A stretch of DNA of 15,094 bases, taken from NCBI GenBank assembly GCA_913062745.1, contig CAJXXJ010000021.1:1-15094 (forward strand), read 5' to 3'. The notes under the pieces are model-generated. The model ran no database searches. It was not told where the DNA came from and saw nothing but the letters and a program-made list of their open reading frames with translations. This DNA is from an uncultured Phaeodactylibacter sp. GTDB taxonomy: Bacteria; Bacteroidota; Bacteroidia; Chitinophagales; Saprospiraceae. A program made the translations under genes and the position numbers. How positions within the stretch are numbered: position 1 is the first letter of the stretch; each line of letters starts with the position of its first letter. Of the stretch, positions 1-6,820 are shown piece after piece.

Positions 1-93
1 GGTTTCGTCAATACAAATACCGATACTAGATCCGGCCTCAACCTCACCAATCGTGCTATTTCATTGTCCGTATTTTATACGATGAAATCATAA
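1..93 (+). CDS. C-terminal end of a gene entering from the left edge, possibly an outer-membrane beta-barrel protein
   Basis: Frame 1 is open from the first base to a TAA at 91-93 and encodes 30 residues ending in RAISLSVFYTMKS. The last stretch alternates polar and hydrophobic residues with aromatics near the end, as expected of a terminal outer-membrane beta-strand. The final residue is Ser, not the more usual Phe. Plus-strand hairpins and an intrinsic terminator follow within 130 bp, which fits a plus-strand gene ending here. With 30 residues the family cannot be named, and an accidental open frame is possible. Confidence 0.4.
   Translation, partial: GFVNTNTDTRSGLNLTNRAISLSVFYTMKS
58..88. 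repeat. Inverted repeat overlapping the end of the left-edge gene
   Basis: ATTTCAT (58-64) pairs with ATGAAAT (82-88), and inside it CGTA (69-72) pairs with TACG (78-81). This leaves a 5-nt loop and a 4-nt bulge on the left arm. It covers the last codons of the putative partial gene. It is AT-rich and not followed by a T-run, so it is not a good terminator. Its role is unknown. Confidence 0.4.
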
Positions 94-118
94 CGTGAGG
101 TCCTGAAAGCACTTCAAT

Positions 119-145
119 GTATGCCAAAACACTTTGCCGGCATAC
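119..145. repeat. 7-bp perfect inverted repeat (hairpin)
   Basis: GTATGCC (119-125) and GGCATAC (139-145) are perfect reverse complements around a 13-nt loop. The hairpin lies between the end of the left-edge gene and the terminator at 182. It may help end or stabilise that transcript. It has no T-run directly after it. Confidence 0.4.
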
Positions 146-181
146 GTCATCCTTTATGCATAAACGCTCTTATTACCCCAA

Positions 182-217
182 CGGTACCGCCCGATAACGT
201 GGCGGTACCGCTCTTTT
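182..217 (+). terminator. Intrinsic terminator for the gene left of the window
   Basis: CGGTACCGCC (182-191) pairs perfectly with GGCGGTACCG (201-210) around a 9-nt loop. CTCTTTT follows at 211-217, so the plus strand reads as a GC-rich stem plus U-tract. The reverse direction lacks a T-run. It likely ends the transcript of the gene whose last codons are at 1-93. Each arm contains GGTACC, itself a palindrome, so a protein-binding role cannot be excluded. Confidence 0.6.
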
Positions 218-237
218 ATGTACGCTGCCGTTGCCAT

Positions 238-259
238 GCGCTTCCTATGTATGAAGCGC
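238..259. repeat. 7-bp perfect inverted repeat (hairpin)
   Basis: GCGCTTC (238-244) and GAAGCGC (253-259) are reverse complements with an 8-nt loop. It is the third hairpin in 140 bp and has no U-tract after it. It may form in a transcript that reads through the terminator at 182-217. Confidence 0.3.
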
Positions 260-531
260 TTACTCACCCCTACCAAAGCACCCCCACCGAAAACACCAAA
301 ACCCGGCTGCGCAGCTGCGGCTGCCCGGCACCTTATGCCCGCCGGTCAGAGCTTGTTTGAAGCAGCTTCGTCGAAAAAAAAGCAAGGCCTCAAAAGCTGA
401 ATTTCAAGCAAAAATGAACGATTTGTACGCAAAGCCCGGTTGTTGCACACGAAACCGGCAAAAAAGCTACAACTACGCAAATACCTTGCGCAGTCATGCA
501 GCACTTTTGCCCCAACAAAAGAACAGACCAC

Positions 532-1905
532 ATGAAAATCACCGGACAAACCCTGATCGATATGGGCTATCAGCCCGGCCGCTGGTTCGGCGAGGCGCTG
601 GAGCATGCCAACCGGCACCAACTGGAAGGGGATGCCCTGAAGTCGTACCTCGATAGCGTGGCGCAAACCACAATTGAGCCGCACGAGCAGCCTTTGCCCT
701 ACCACTGCAACATCGAAGCGGAAACAGAAGAAGAAGCCAGCAATGTGGAGGCCGTGCACCGCCACATGCAGGAGCTGATGAAAACGCCTACCCTGCTGGA
801 AGGGGCGGTGATGCCCGATGCCTGCCCGGCCGGCGGCAAAGGGAGTATCCCGGTGGGGGGCGTGGTGGCGGCGAAGAATGCCATACATCCCGCTATGCAC
901 AGCGCGGACATCTGCTGCTCCGTGATGATGACGTCCTTTGGGCATGTCGATCCTAAGAAGGTATTGGACGCTGCCCACAAAGTCACCCACTTCGGCGGGG
1001 GCGGGCGGAAGAGCGGCGGCTTTGAGCCATCAAAAGAGCTGACCGACCGCATGCTGGGCAACTACTTTTTGCGGGATGAAAAGAGCCAGTTTTTGGCGAA
1101 AAGCCACCTCGGTACACAGGGCGATGGCAACCACTTCCTGTTCGTTGGGCAGTCCGAACAAACGGGGGAGACCATCATGGTGACGCATCATGGCAGCCGG
1201 GGGCTGGGCGCGTATTTGTACAAAAAGGGCATGGCGATGGCAGAAAGCTTCCGCCGGGAAATTTCCCCTAAGACGCTGGCCCGCAACGCCTGGATACCCT
1301 ACGATGAAGAGCACGGCAAGCACTATTGGGAAGCGCTGCAGCTGGTGCGCGAGTGGACCAAACAAAACCACAATGTGCTGCACGAAACCACCTGCCGCCG
1401 GCTGAAAGTCAACCACACGCTGCGCTTTTGGAACGAGCACAACTTCGTATTCAAAAAGGGCGATGTATTCTACCACGCCAAGGGTGCCACGCCATTGACC
1501 GATGAATATGTGCCGGATTCTTACGAAGGCCTGCGCCTGATCCCGCTCAATATGAGCGAGCCGGTACTCATCGTGAAAGGGGAAGCCACAGCTACCAATA
1601 TGGGCTTCGCACCGCACGGTGCCGGGCGCAACGTGAGCCGTTCACAGCACATCCGCAGCAAAGAAGGCCGCAGCCTGCAGGAAGTCTTCGCAGAAGAAAC
1701 CGCCGGGCTTGATGTGCGCTTCTACTCCGGCAATATCGACCTGTCAGAACTGCCGTCTGCTTACAAAAATGCAGAGGCCGTACAGCGGCAAATGCAACAG
1801 TTCGGGCTTGGAGAGGTGGTCGACCGCGTCATCCCCTACGGCAGCATCATGGCCGGCGACTGGCAGAAGGATGCGCCCTGGCGGCGCAAGAAGCGGAAAA
1901 AGTGA
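532..1905 (+). CDS. rtcB: RtcB-family RNA ligase (tRNA-splicing/RNA-repair ligase)
   Basis: RtcB joins RNA 2',3'-cyclic phosphate or 3'-phosphate ends to 5'-OH ends, using Mn2+ and GTP through a histidine-GMP intermediate in the cytoplasm. The conserved residues are visible in family order: metal ligands Asp126 and Cys129 (SADICCSV), Asn200-His201 (GDGNHF), His219 (THHGSRGLG), His303 (EHNF) and the guanylylated His362 (PHGAGRNVSRS). The sequence around the first metal site (ADICCSV) differs from the common 'DINCGV', so this is a divergent but probably active branch. Its 457 residues lie within the usual family size. I chose ATG 532 because MKITGQTLIDMGYQPG looks like the native start; the ATG at 496 would add 12 atypical residues. 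The C-terminus is basic (RRKKRKK). No rtcA or rtcR lies beside it, and the long non-coding flanks suggest its own transcript. Confidence 0.93.
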   Translation: MKITGQTLIDMGYQPGRWFGEALEHANRHQLEGDALKSYLDSVAQTTIEPHEQPLPYHCNIEAETEEEASNVEAVHRHMQELMKTPTLLEGAVMPDACPAGGKGSIPVGGVVAAKNAIHPAMHSADICCSVMMTSFGHVDPKKVLDAAHKVTHFGGGGRKSGGFEPSKELTDRMLGNYFLRDEKSQFLAKSHLGTQGDGNHFLFVGQSEQTGETIMVTHHGSRGLGAYLYKKGMAMAESFRREISPKTLARNAWIPYDEEHGKHYWEALQLVREWTKQNHNVLHETTCRRLKVNHTLRFWNEHNFVFKKGDVFYHAKGATPLTDEYVPDSYEGLRLIPLNMSEPVLIVKGEATATNMGFAPHGAGRNVSRSQHIRSKEGRSLQEVFAEETAGLDVRFYSGNIDLSELPSAYKNAEAVQRQMQQFGLGEVVDRVIPYGSIMAGDWQKDAPWRRKKRKK

Positions 1906-2029
1906 GCAGGGAAGGTGGGCCTGACGCCTGTCGAGATCACGCACGGGTGTAAAAAGCTCATCCCCCTGCCTGGTTTTGCTCCTTTTCGGGAGGCCGGAAA
2001 AGAGGTGCTTGATCACAAACGGAGGTCAG

Positions 2030-2138
2030 GTCAACCAAAGTCAACCCCTGCCATCAAAAATTACAGGCTCTTTATTTTTAGTAAACTGCATCTTTTTTTA
2101 ACAAATTGGGGTGGTGTTTCCAAGTTAGGTCAACCCCT
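2030..2138. repeat. Repeated GTCAACC motif upstream of the lipoprotein gene
   Basis: GTCAACC occurs at 2030-2036, 2040-2046 and 2129-2135. The last two copies extend to the same 10-mer, GTCAACCCCT (2040-2049 and 2129-2138). The first two copies are exactly 10 bp apart, on one face of the helix. They could be a regulator's binding sites for the downstream cluster; no known regulator is recognised. Confidence 0.35.
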
Positions 2139-2181
2139 TAAAAACGAAACAGCTGCCGGGCTGCTCTGGGAGCTTTTCTAA

Positions 2182-2240
2182 CTTAGTCATTCGAAATTAG
2201 TGAAGAAAAAACTAAGGCTTTCCAGATATAAATTTCGAAT
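2182..2240. repeat. Interleaved inverted repeats (pseudoknot-like) in the lipoprotein leader
   Basis: ATTCGAAATT (2189-2198) is a perfect 10-bp reverse complement of AATTTCGAAT (2231-2240). CTTAGT (2182-2187) is complementary to ACTAAG (2211-2216). The arm order is A-B-A'-B', so in RNA the two stems would form an H-type pseudoknot topology ending 27 nt before the ATG at 2268. In DNA the 10-bp arms could be two half-sites for a regulator. The 6-bp stem alone could be chance. Confidence 0.4.
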
Positions 2241-2267
2241 AACAAACCAAATTCAAACTTTCCAGCG

Positions 2268-2846
2268 ATGAAGAATTTTAAATTTCTCCTTCTCATGTTT
2301 GCCCTGGCCGGATCTGTAGTTACCTGGCAGGGATGCGACGACGACGATGACAACGAGCCGGCACCAACTTGTATGGACGGTATTCAGAATGGCGATGAGG
2401 ACGGCATCGACTGCGGCGGAGATTGTGACCCTTGTGAAGTAGGCATTCAGGGCAAGTGGCAGTCTTCCGGAGACAATGTAGCGCCTATTCTTTCAATTTC
2501 TTTCAATACAGACAGCATCTACGCAGAGTTCCGTACAGACTTTACCTATCTCGTGGAGCAATACGATACTACCGGCGCAAGACTGGACCTTACCGGCACC
2601 TACACGCAGGAAGAGAGCGATGTAGAGGGCATATGGACCATTACGGTGCAGCAGTCTGCTCCCGCTCCACTTACCTCAGAGGGCATTTTCGAGATCAACG
2701 GCAATACCATGCGGTATGAAATCGCCCAGACCTCTCCGGAAGTGGTAGGCGTAGCGCCCCCTACTCCTGAAGGTGGCTTCGGCAGCACCAGTGGAGGAGC
2801 GTTCGGAGATACGAACATTCAGGTATACGAGCGCATAGAAGAATAG
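2268..2846 (+). CDS. Small acidic lipoprotein, probably surface-exposed
   Basis: A signal peptide (residues 1-22, KFLLLMFALAG core) ends at Cys23. The bases of the lipobox are atypical (WQGC), so lipidation is likely but not certain. Cys23 is followed by DDDDD. An acidic run right after the lipidated Cys is known to direct Bacteroidota lipoproteins to the outer surface. Residues 35-56 carry a Cys-flanked, Asp/Gly-rich motif (DGIQNGDEDGIDCGG, then CDPC) seen at the N-terminus of many Bacteroidota secreted proteins, possibly calcium-binding or disulfide-linked. The remaining ~135 residues (IQGKWQSSGDN onward, with alternating beta-strands such as GIWTITVQQ and NTMRYEIA) resemble a lipocalin-like beta-barrel. 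The gene is first in a plus-strand cluster and is followed by a strong terminator. No enzyme motif is seen and the function is unknown. Confidence 0.85.
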   Translation: MKNFKFLLLMFALAGSVVTWQGCDDDDDNEPAPTCMDGIQNGDEDGIDCGGDCDPCEVGIQGKWQSSGDNVAPILSISFNTDSIYAEFRTDFTYLVEQYDTTGARLDLTGTYTQEESDVEGIWTITVQQSAPAPLTSEGIFEINGNTMRYEIAQTSPEVVGVAPPTPEGGFGSTSGGAFGDTNIQVYERIEE

Positions 2847-2866
2847 AACCAAAAGTTCTCCCCGAT

Positions 2867-2908
2867 TCCGCCCGCGCAGGATAATGCCGCGGGCGGATTT
2901 TTCTGTTT
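2867..2908 (+). terminator. Strong intrinsic terminator between lipoprotein and outer-membrane protein genes
   Basis: TCCGCCCGCG (2867-2876) pairs perfectly with CGCGGGCGGA (2888-2897) around an 11-nt loop and is followed by TTTTTCTGTTT. It begins 20 bp after the lipoprotein stop and ends 15 bp before the next ATG. The lipoprotein is therefore probably made from a short transcript, with limited read-through into the next two genes or a separate promoter for them. Confidence 0.88.
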
Positions 2909-2923
2909 AAAAAATCCCTAGCC

Positions 2924-4492
2924 ATGCATTACCGGCAACTGCTGCTACTGGCCCTGCTTTGCCTGCCCCTACTGTCGGCAGCTCAGGTTATACCTCCTTA
3001 CTTCAAGCAACTGGAAGAAAAAATCCCGCAGGAGGCTGATAAGGAATTCCAGTACATCGCCTTTTTTTACAACCACTACAACAACACCAACATCTTCCCG
3101 ACCAACGACTTCCTGCAGGGGCAGGTGATTGGCCGCTTGTTTGGGCAGAATACCACTACCACCTCCGATTCCCTGAGGCCTTCCTTTTTTGAGCAGCGTA
3201 TCCTGCCTTTTTTCATCTACAAACCAAAACTGTTCGACAACCGGGTCATACTTCGGGCTTCTTTCGAGATCGACTTCACCTGGGGCGATGCAGCCTACGG
3301 CACCGGCGGCAACTCTGGTTCGGCCCCCTCAGGCGATCAGGTGAACCTGCAGACCCAAAATATCGAAGTGGAGTTCATCCCGGCTCCCGGCTGGGCCATC
3401 AACCTGGGGCTGCAGCGGATGTTCGACCCTCCCTATAACCCTTACCGGACCTTCTTTGACGACATGCTGCACTCTTCCTACCGGCTCAATTACTGGGGAA
3501 CCGACGGCGTAGGCATTACCCTGCGGCGCGATGCGGATTACTACCGCTGGAAGGCAGGCTTTTTCCAGCTTTACGAAAACACCATACAGCGGGCGGACGA
3601 TGTGCACATGATGGAATTCAACTACCAGCGGTCCCTGGGCACCAAGTGGCACTGGGGCGGTTCGGTGTACTACGTGCGCGACCGCTCCAACGGGCAGGGT
3701 GGCCCTTCTATACTCGGACAGGGGCTCAATAGTACGCTGGCTGCTTACAATGGCACCTACCGGTTTCCTTTTGGCGGGACCGACTACCGGGCGGACGTCG
3801 CATGGCTGGGTACTTATTTCGATTACAACCTTAGCCGCATGTCGGATACCTGGTTCGCTTCCGGGTATGCGAATTACAACCTCGGGCGTACACAGCTGCT
3901 GGAAGGAGAAGACTGGGAAGCCGGGCCTTCCATCGGCGGGCTGGGCGCCAACCTGCGCCTGGGCTACCGCTACGGCAAAACGCCCAATGATGCCCTCTAC
4001 CTTGATGCGCTGTTCACTTCCGGAGATGACAACGGTATAGCCGATGACCACTACAGCGGCGTCATGACCGGCAATACGTGGGCAACCCCGGGCGGGCTGA
4101 ACGTTGGCCACGGCGGCTACCTGCTGTTCCCGCACGCCAACGTGGTAAACCGCTATGTGGCGGCCATAACGGACATTTCCAATATGGGCTTTGGGCTGAC
4201 CGGCGGCACATTCAACATCAGCCGCGACTTTATACCCTACAAGCTCAACGGCAAAATTGGCATGGCTACCGCCATCAGCAACGCTGCCCCGGCGAACGGA
4301 GGCCAGTTCATGGGCCTGGAAGGCAATTTTAAGCTGGGCTATACCATCGGCACCCTCATGGAGCTGGAGCTGCACGGCGCTTACCTTTGGCTGGGCGACT
4401 TCTACGACAGCCGGGCGGTAAACGGAGGTGCGGATGAGCGGCCCGTCAACCCGTACACCACTTTGGTAGTTTTCAAATGGCTCATGTTTTAA
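2924..4492 (+). CDS. Outer-membrane beta-barrel protein (porin-like), substrate unknown
   Basis: The 522-residue product starts with a clear signal peptide (LLLLALLCLPLLSAAQ, cleavage near residue 20). The mature part is rich in Tyr, Trp and Gly with many short amphipathic strands (VILRASFEIDF, AGFFQLYEN, WHWGGSVYYV, LRLGYRYG). It ends in VVFKWLMF, with the C-terminal Phe typical of proteins inserted by the BAM complex. I recognise no named family; alginate-export-type or other 16-18-strand porins are possible. The predicted location is the outer membrane, acting as a channel or as a receptor for a small molecule. The next gene starts 12 bp downstream and encodes a lipoprotein hydrolase, so the two are probably co-transcribed and may handle the same substrate. 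The opposite strand has a long open frame that is a shadow. Confidence 0.85.
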   Translation: MHYRQLLLLALLCLPLLSAAQVIPPYFKQLEEKIPQEADKEFQYIAFFYNHYNNTNIFPTNDFLQGQVIGRLFGQNTTTTSDSLRPSFFEQRILPFFIYKPKLFDNRVILRASFEIDFTWGDAAYGTGGNSGSAPSGDQVNLQTQNIEVEFIPAPGWAINLGLQRMFDPPYNPYRTFFDDMLHSSYRLNYWGTDGVGITLRRDADYYRWKAGFFQLYENTIQRADDVHMMEFNYQRSLGTKWHWGGSVYYVRDRSNGQGGPSILGQGLNSTLAAYNGTYRFPFGGTDYRADVAWLGTYFDYNLSRMSDTWFASGYANYNLGRTQLLEGEDWEAGPSIGGLGANLRLGYRYGKTPNDALYLDALFTSGDDNGIADDHYSGVMTGNTWATPGGLNVGHGGYLLFPHANVVNRYVAAITDISNMGFGLTGGTFNISRDFIPYKLNGKIGMATAISNAAPANGGQFMGLEGNFKLGYTIGTLMELELHGAYLWLGDFYDSRAVNGGADERPVNPYTTLVVFKWLMF

Positions 4493-4504
4493 ACCCTCTG
4501 CACC

Positions 4505-5458
4505 ATGAAAAATCTTCTTCTTTTGCTCCCCCTGTTGCTGTTGGTTAGCTGTAGCTGGCAACAGCAAGTCCCCGCCATTCAGTCCTTCGATGACCTGCCT
4601 TACCCTTTTCCTACCCAAAAGGTCAAGCTGGAGAGCGGCGAGGAGATCGCCTACTTTGACGAAGGGGAAGGCAAGCCTTTGATCTTTATACACGGCCTGG
4701 GCAGCTACGCCCCCGCCTGGAAGCAAAACATTTCAGAACTCCGGAAAAACTACCGCTGTATTGCCGTAGACTTGCCGGGCTATGGCAAATCCAGCAAAGG
4801 CAGGTACGAAGCCAGCATGACCTACTACGCTACTGTGATCAGGGATTTCGCAGAGCGGCTCGGGCTGGAGCAGCCTGCCTTAGTAGGGCACTCTATGGGC
4901 GGGCAGATCGCTATGACAGCGGCTTTGTCCTACCCGGAAATGGTGAGCAGCCTGATACTGGTAGCGCCTGCCGGCTTTGAGACTTTCCACAAGGGCGAAA
5001 AAGAGTGGTTCCGGGAAGTACTCACGCCCACCAGCGTTAAACTGACGCCGGTGGACCAAATCAAAACCAACATCGCCTGGAACTTCCACGACATGCCGGA
5101 GGAGGCAGAATTTATGATCACTGACCGCATCGCCATGCGGCAGGCGGAGGAGTTTGATGCCTATTGCTACATCATACCCGAGAGCGTAAAGGGCATGGTC
5201 AATCAGCCGGTATTTGATCACCTGCCGCAGATTGAGCAGCCAACCTTGGTCATCTTCGGGCATCAGGATAACCTCATCCCCAACCGTTTCCTGAACGGGG
5301 GCCAGACTGAAAGCATCGGCCGGCAAGGGGTGGAGCGCATGCCCAACGCCCGCCTGAAAATGATAGACGAAGCCGGGCACTTCGTACATTTTGAGCAGGC
5401 AGCGTTGGTCAACGAAGAAATTCGGGCTTTTTTGAAGGAAAGCCGGCAGGGCTCCTGA
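4505..5458 (+). CDS. Alpha/beta-hydrolase lipoprotein (esterase/lipase-like)
   Basis: A short signal peptide ends in a good lipobox (LLVSC, Cys16), so the enzyme is anchored by lipid in the cell envelope. The fold is a classic alpha/beta-hydrolase: the oxyanion-hole motif HGLG at 63-66, the VDLPGYGKS segment at 88-96, the nucleophile elbow GHSMGG with Ser130, the likely acid Asp255 (FGHQDNLIP) and the catalytic His292 (AGHFVHFE). All triad residues are present. Residues 155-235 form the cap, which sets substrate choice and is not diagnostic here. Likely reactions are ester or lactone hydrolysis, or possibly C-C bond hydrolysis. It sits 12 bp after the outer-membrane protein gene, probably in one operon. 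Its stop codon is 3 bp from the end of the convergent response-regulator gene, so there is no room for a terminator between them. Confidence 0.92.
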   Translation: MKNLLLLLPLLLLVSCSWQQQVPAIQSFDDLPYPFPTQKVKLESGEEIAYFDEGEGKPLIFIHGLGSYAPAWKQNISELRKNYRCIAVDLPGYGKSSKGRYEASMTYYATVIRDFAERLGLEQPALVGHSMGGQIAMTAALSYPEMVSSLILVAPAGFETFHKGEKEWFREVLTPTSVKLTPVDQIKTNIAWNFHDMPEEAEFMITDRIAMRQAEEFDAYCYIIPESVKGMVNQPVFDHLPQIEQPTLVIFGHQDNLIPNRFLNGGQTESIGRQGVERMPNARLKMIDEAGHFVHFEQAALVNEEIRAFLKESRQGS

Positions 5459-5461
5459 GGC

Positions 5462-6820
5462 TTATTCTGGTTCATCCGGGCCAGACTGCTGCAGCTTGCG
5501 CCGCAAAGTCTTCCGGTTGATGCCAAGGATGCGGGCAGCAGCTGTTTTGTTGCCCTCTACTGCTTGCAGCACTTTCTCGATATGGCGGCGTTCCACTTCC
5601 TGCAGCGGGAGCAGCGCAGCATCATCCGGAAGGGCTTCGCTCGACGGGCTATGGAAATAACCGGGCAAGTGTTGCAGGCCTATGCGGCCGTCGCTCATGA
5701 TAAGTGCGCGCTGCACGACATTCTCCAGCTCGCGGATATTGCCGGGCCAGGCGTGCGTTTTCAAAGCCTGCATGGCTTCCGGAGCGATAGCCGGGCGGGG
5801 CCGGCTGAACTCCTGCGCAAATTTATCCAGGAAATGGTGTGTGAGCATAGGTATATCCTCCCGCCGATCGCGCAGCGGAGGCGTCTGTATGCCGATGACA
5901 TTCAGCCGGTAAAATAAGTCTTCGCGGAAGCGGCCCTGCTTTACCTGCGCCTGCAGGTCGCTGTTGGTAGCCGCCACGATGCGCAGGTCAACTTTTTGGA
6001 CTTCATTGGAACCGATCTTTTTTACCTCTTTTTCCTGAATGACCCGCAGCAGCCGCGTCTGCACCGCCGGGGAAGCGTTGCCGATTTCGTCCAGAAAGAT
6101 AGTGCCGCCGTCTGCTGCCTGAAAGAAGCCGGAGCGGGTTTCCTGCGCCCCGGTAAATGCGCCCTTGACAAAGCCGAACAGTTCGCTTTCCAGCAAATCC
6201 TCGGGAATGGCACCGCAGTTGACCGGCACAAAGGGAGCATTGTGATATTTGCCGCTGTAGTGGATGGCCCGCGCTACCAGCTCCTTACCTGTTCCGCTTT
6301 CCCCCTGTATGAGGGTGGTGACTTTGGTATCTTTTACCCGTTCGATCAGGTCTATCAGCTCCTGCATGGCAGCAGACTCGCCAATAATACCGTGGTAATG
6401 CACCGCCTCTGCCTGTGTTTCCTCTTTTTTGCCCGGAAGGGCAGCCTTGCCGTAGCGCTGACGCAGTATCTGCTCTACAGCTGCCTCCAATTCCCGGGCA
6501 GTAAAGGGCTTGGAAAGGTAGTCCATTGCGCCGGACTTGACGGCCTCTACGGCACCGGACACAGACGGGAAGCCGGTGATGACCAGAATAGGAATATCCG
6601 GAAAATGCGCTTTGGTATACTTGACCAGGTGCATACCATCAAGGCCCGGCATGCGCATGTCCGTGATGAGCAAGTCGATGCGGGCGTTTTTCAGCATGTC
6701 CATTGCATCGCTTACGGTGCTTGCCTGAAAGGTGGCATACCGAAGGGCATTCAGTTGCCGCCGCAGCACTTCCAGCATATCGTAGGAGTCATCGACAATT
6801 AAAATGCTCAGCTTTTTCAT
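5462..6820 (-). CDS. NtrC-family sigma-54-dependent response regulator
   Basis: The 452 residues have the standard three domains. The receiver (1-120) has the acidic pocket Asp10/Asp11, phosphoacceptor Asp54 (LLITDMRMPG), Thr82 and Lys104 (YLSKPF). The AAA+ sigma-54 activation domain (about 145-375) has Walker A GESGTGKE (173-180), the sigma-54-contact loop GAFTGA (220-225) and Walker B GGTIFLDEIG (238-247). The Fis-type helix-turn-helix (about 405-446) has NKTAAARILGINRKTLRRKL. When phosphorylated it should oligomerise at distant sites and remodel RNA polymerase-sigma-54. Its ATG overlaps the histidine-kinase stop by 4 bp (ATGA), so translation is coupled and the kinase is the evident partner. 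It is the last gene of an operon whose promoter region has a sigma-54 consensus, so autoactivation is likely. Which other genes it controls is unknown. Confidence 0.96.
   Translation of the reverse strand: MKKLSILIVDDSYDMLEVLRRQLNALRYATFQASTVSDAMDMLKNARIDLLITDMRMPGLDGMHLVKYTKAHFPDIPILVITGFPSVSGAVEAVKSGAMDYLSKPFTARELEAAVEQILRQRYGKAALPGKKEETQAEAVHYHGIIGESAAMQELIDLIERVKDTKVTTLIQGESGTGKELVARAIHYSGKYHNAPFVPVNCGAIPEDLLESELFGFVKGAFTGAQETRSGFFQAADGGTIFLDEIGNASPAVQTRLLRVIQEKEVKKIGSNEVQKVDLRIVAATNSDLQAQVKQGRFREDLFYRLNVIGIQTPPLRDRREDIPMLTHHFLDKFAQEFSRPRPAIAPEAMQALKTHAWPGNIRELENVVQRALIMSDGRIGLQHLPGYFHSPSSEALPDDAALLPLQEVERRHIEKVLQAVEGNKTAAARILGINRKTLRRKLQQSGPDEPE

Larger units (their letters stand above)
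94..531. other. Non-coding stretch upstream of rtcB
   Basis: No convincing gene was found in these 438 bp. Short open frames here have low-complexity, Pro/Thr/Arg-rich translations that look like chance. The stretch carries hairpins at 119-145 and 238-259, a terminator at 182-217, and a long untranslated lead into rtcB. No TTTG/TAnnTTTG promoter pair was identified with confidence. A GC-rich segment of GCTGC/GCAGC palindromes lies near 305-330. Confidence 0.5.
1906..2267. other. Intergenic leader between rtcB and the envelope-protein cluster
   Basis: These 362 bp hold no credible gene. They contain a bulged hairpin pairing CTTTTC (1982-1987) with GAAAAG (1997-2002), three copies of GTCAACC, a pair of interleaved inverted repeats just before the lipoprotein gene, and CTTTCCAG twice (2218-2225 and 2258-2265, 40 bp apart). 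The region becomes AT-rich from about 2055, as a promoter region would. No clear TTTG/TAnnTTTG pair was found. Confidence 0.5.

Noticed and set aside
121..400. Two short overlapping plus-strand open frames (79 and 60 codons)
   Set aside because: They run across hairpins and a terminator; their Pro/Thr/Arg-rich, low-complexity translations have no plausible ribosome site or domain.
1915..2181. Plus-strand open frame (88 codons) after rtcB
   Set aside because: No family features, it begins almost at the rtcB stop, and it runs through repeat-rich, AT-shifting intergenic sequence. Its composition is unlike the neighbouring genes.
3329..4726. Long minus-strand open frame (465 codons) opposite the outer-membrane protein
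   Set aside because: It mirrors the codon structure of the plus-strand gene. The translation has no recognisable domain, and it also crosses into the hydrolase gene. The plus-strand frames have signal peptides and clear family features.
5996..6802. Plus-strand open frame (268 codons) opposite the response regulator
   Set aside because: Shadow of a gene with complete receiver, AAA+ and Fis domains; the translation has no domain character.
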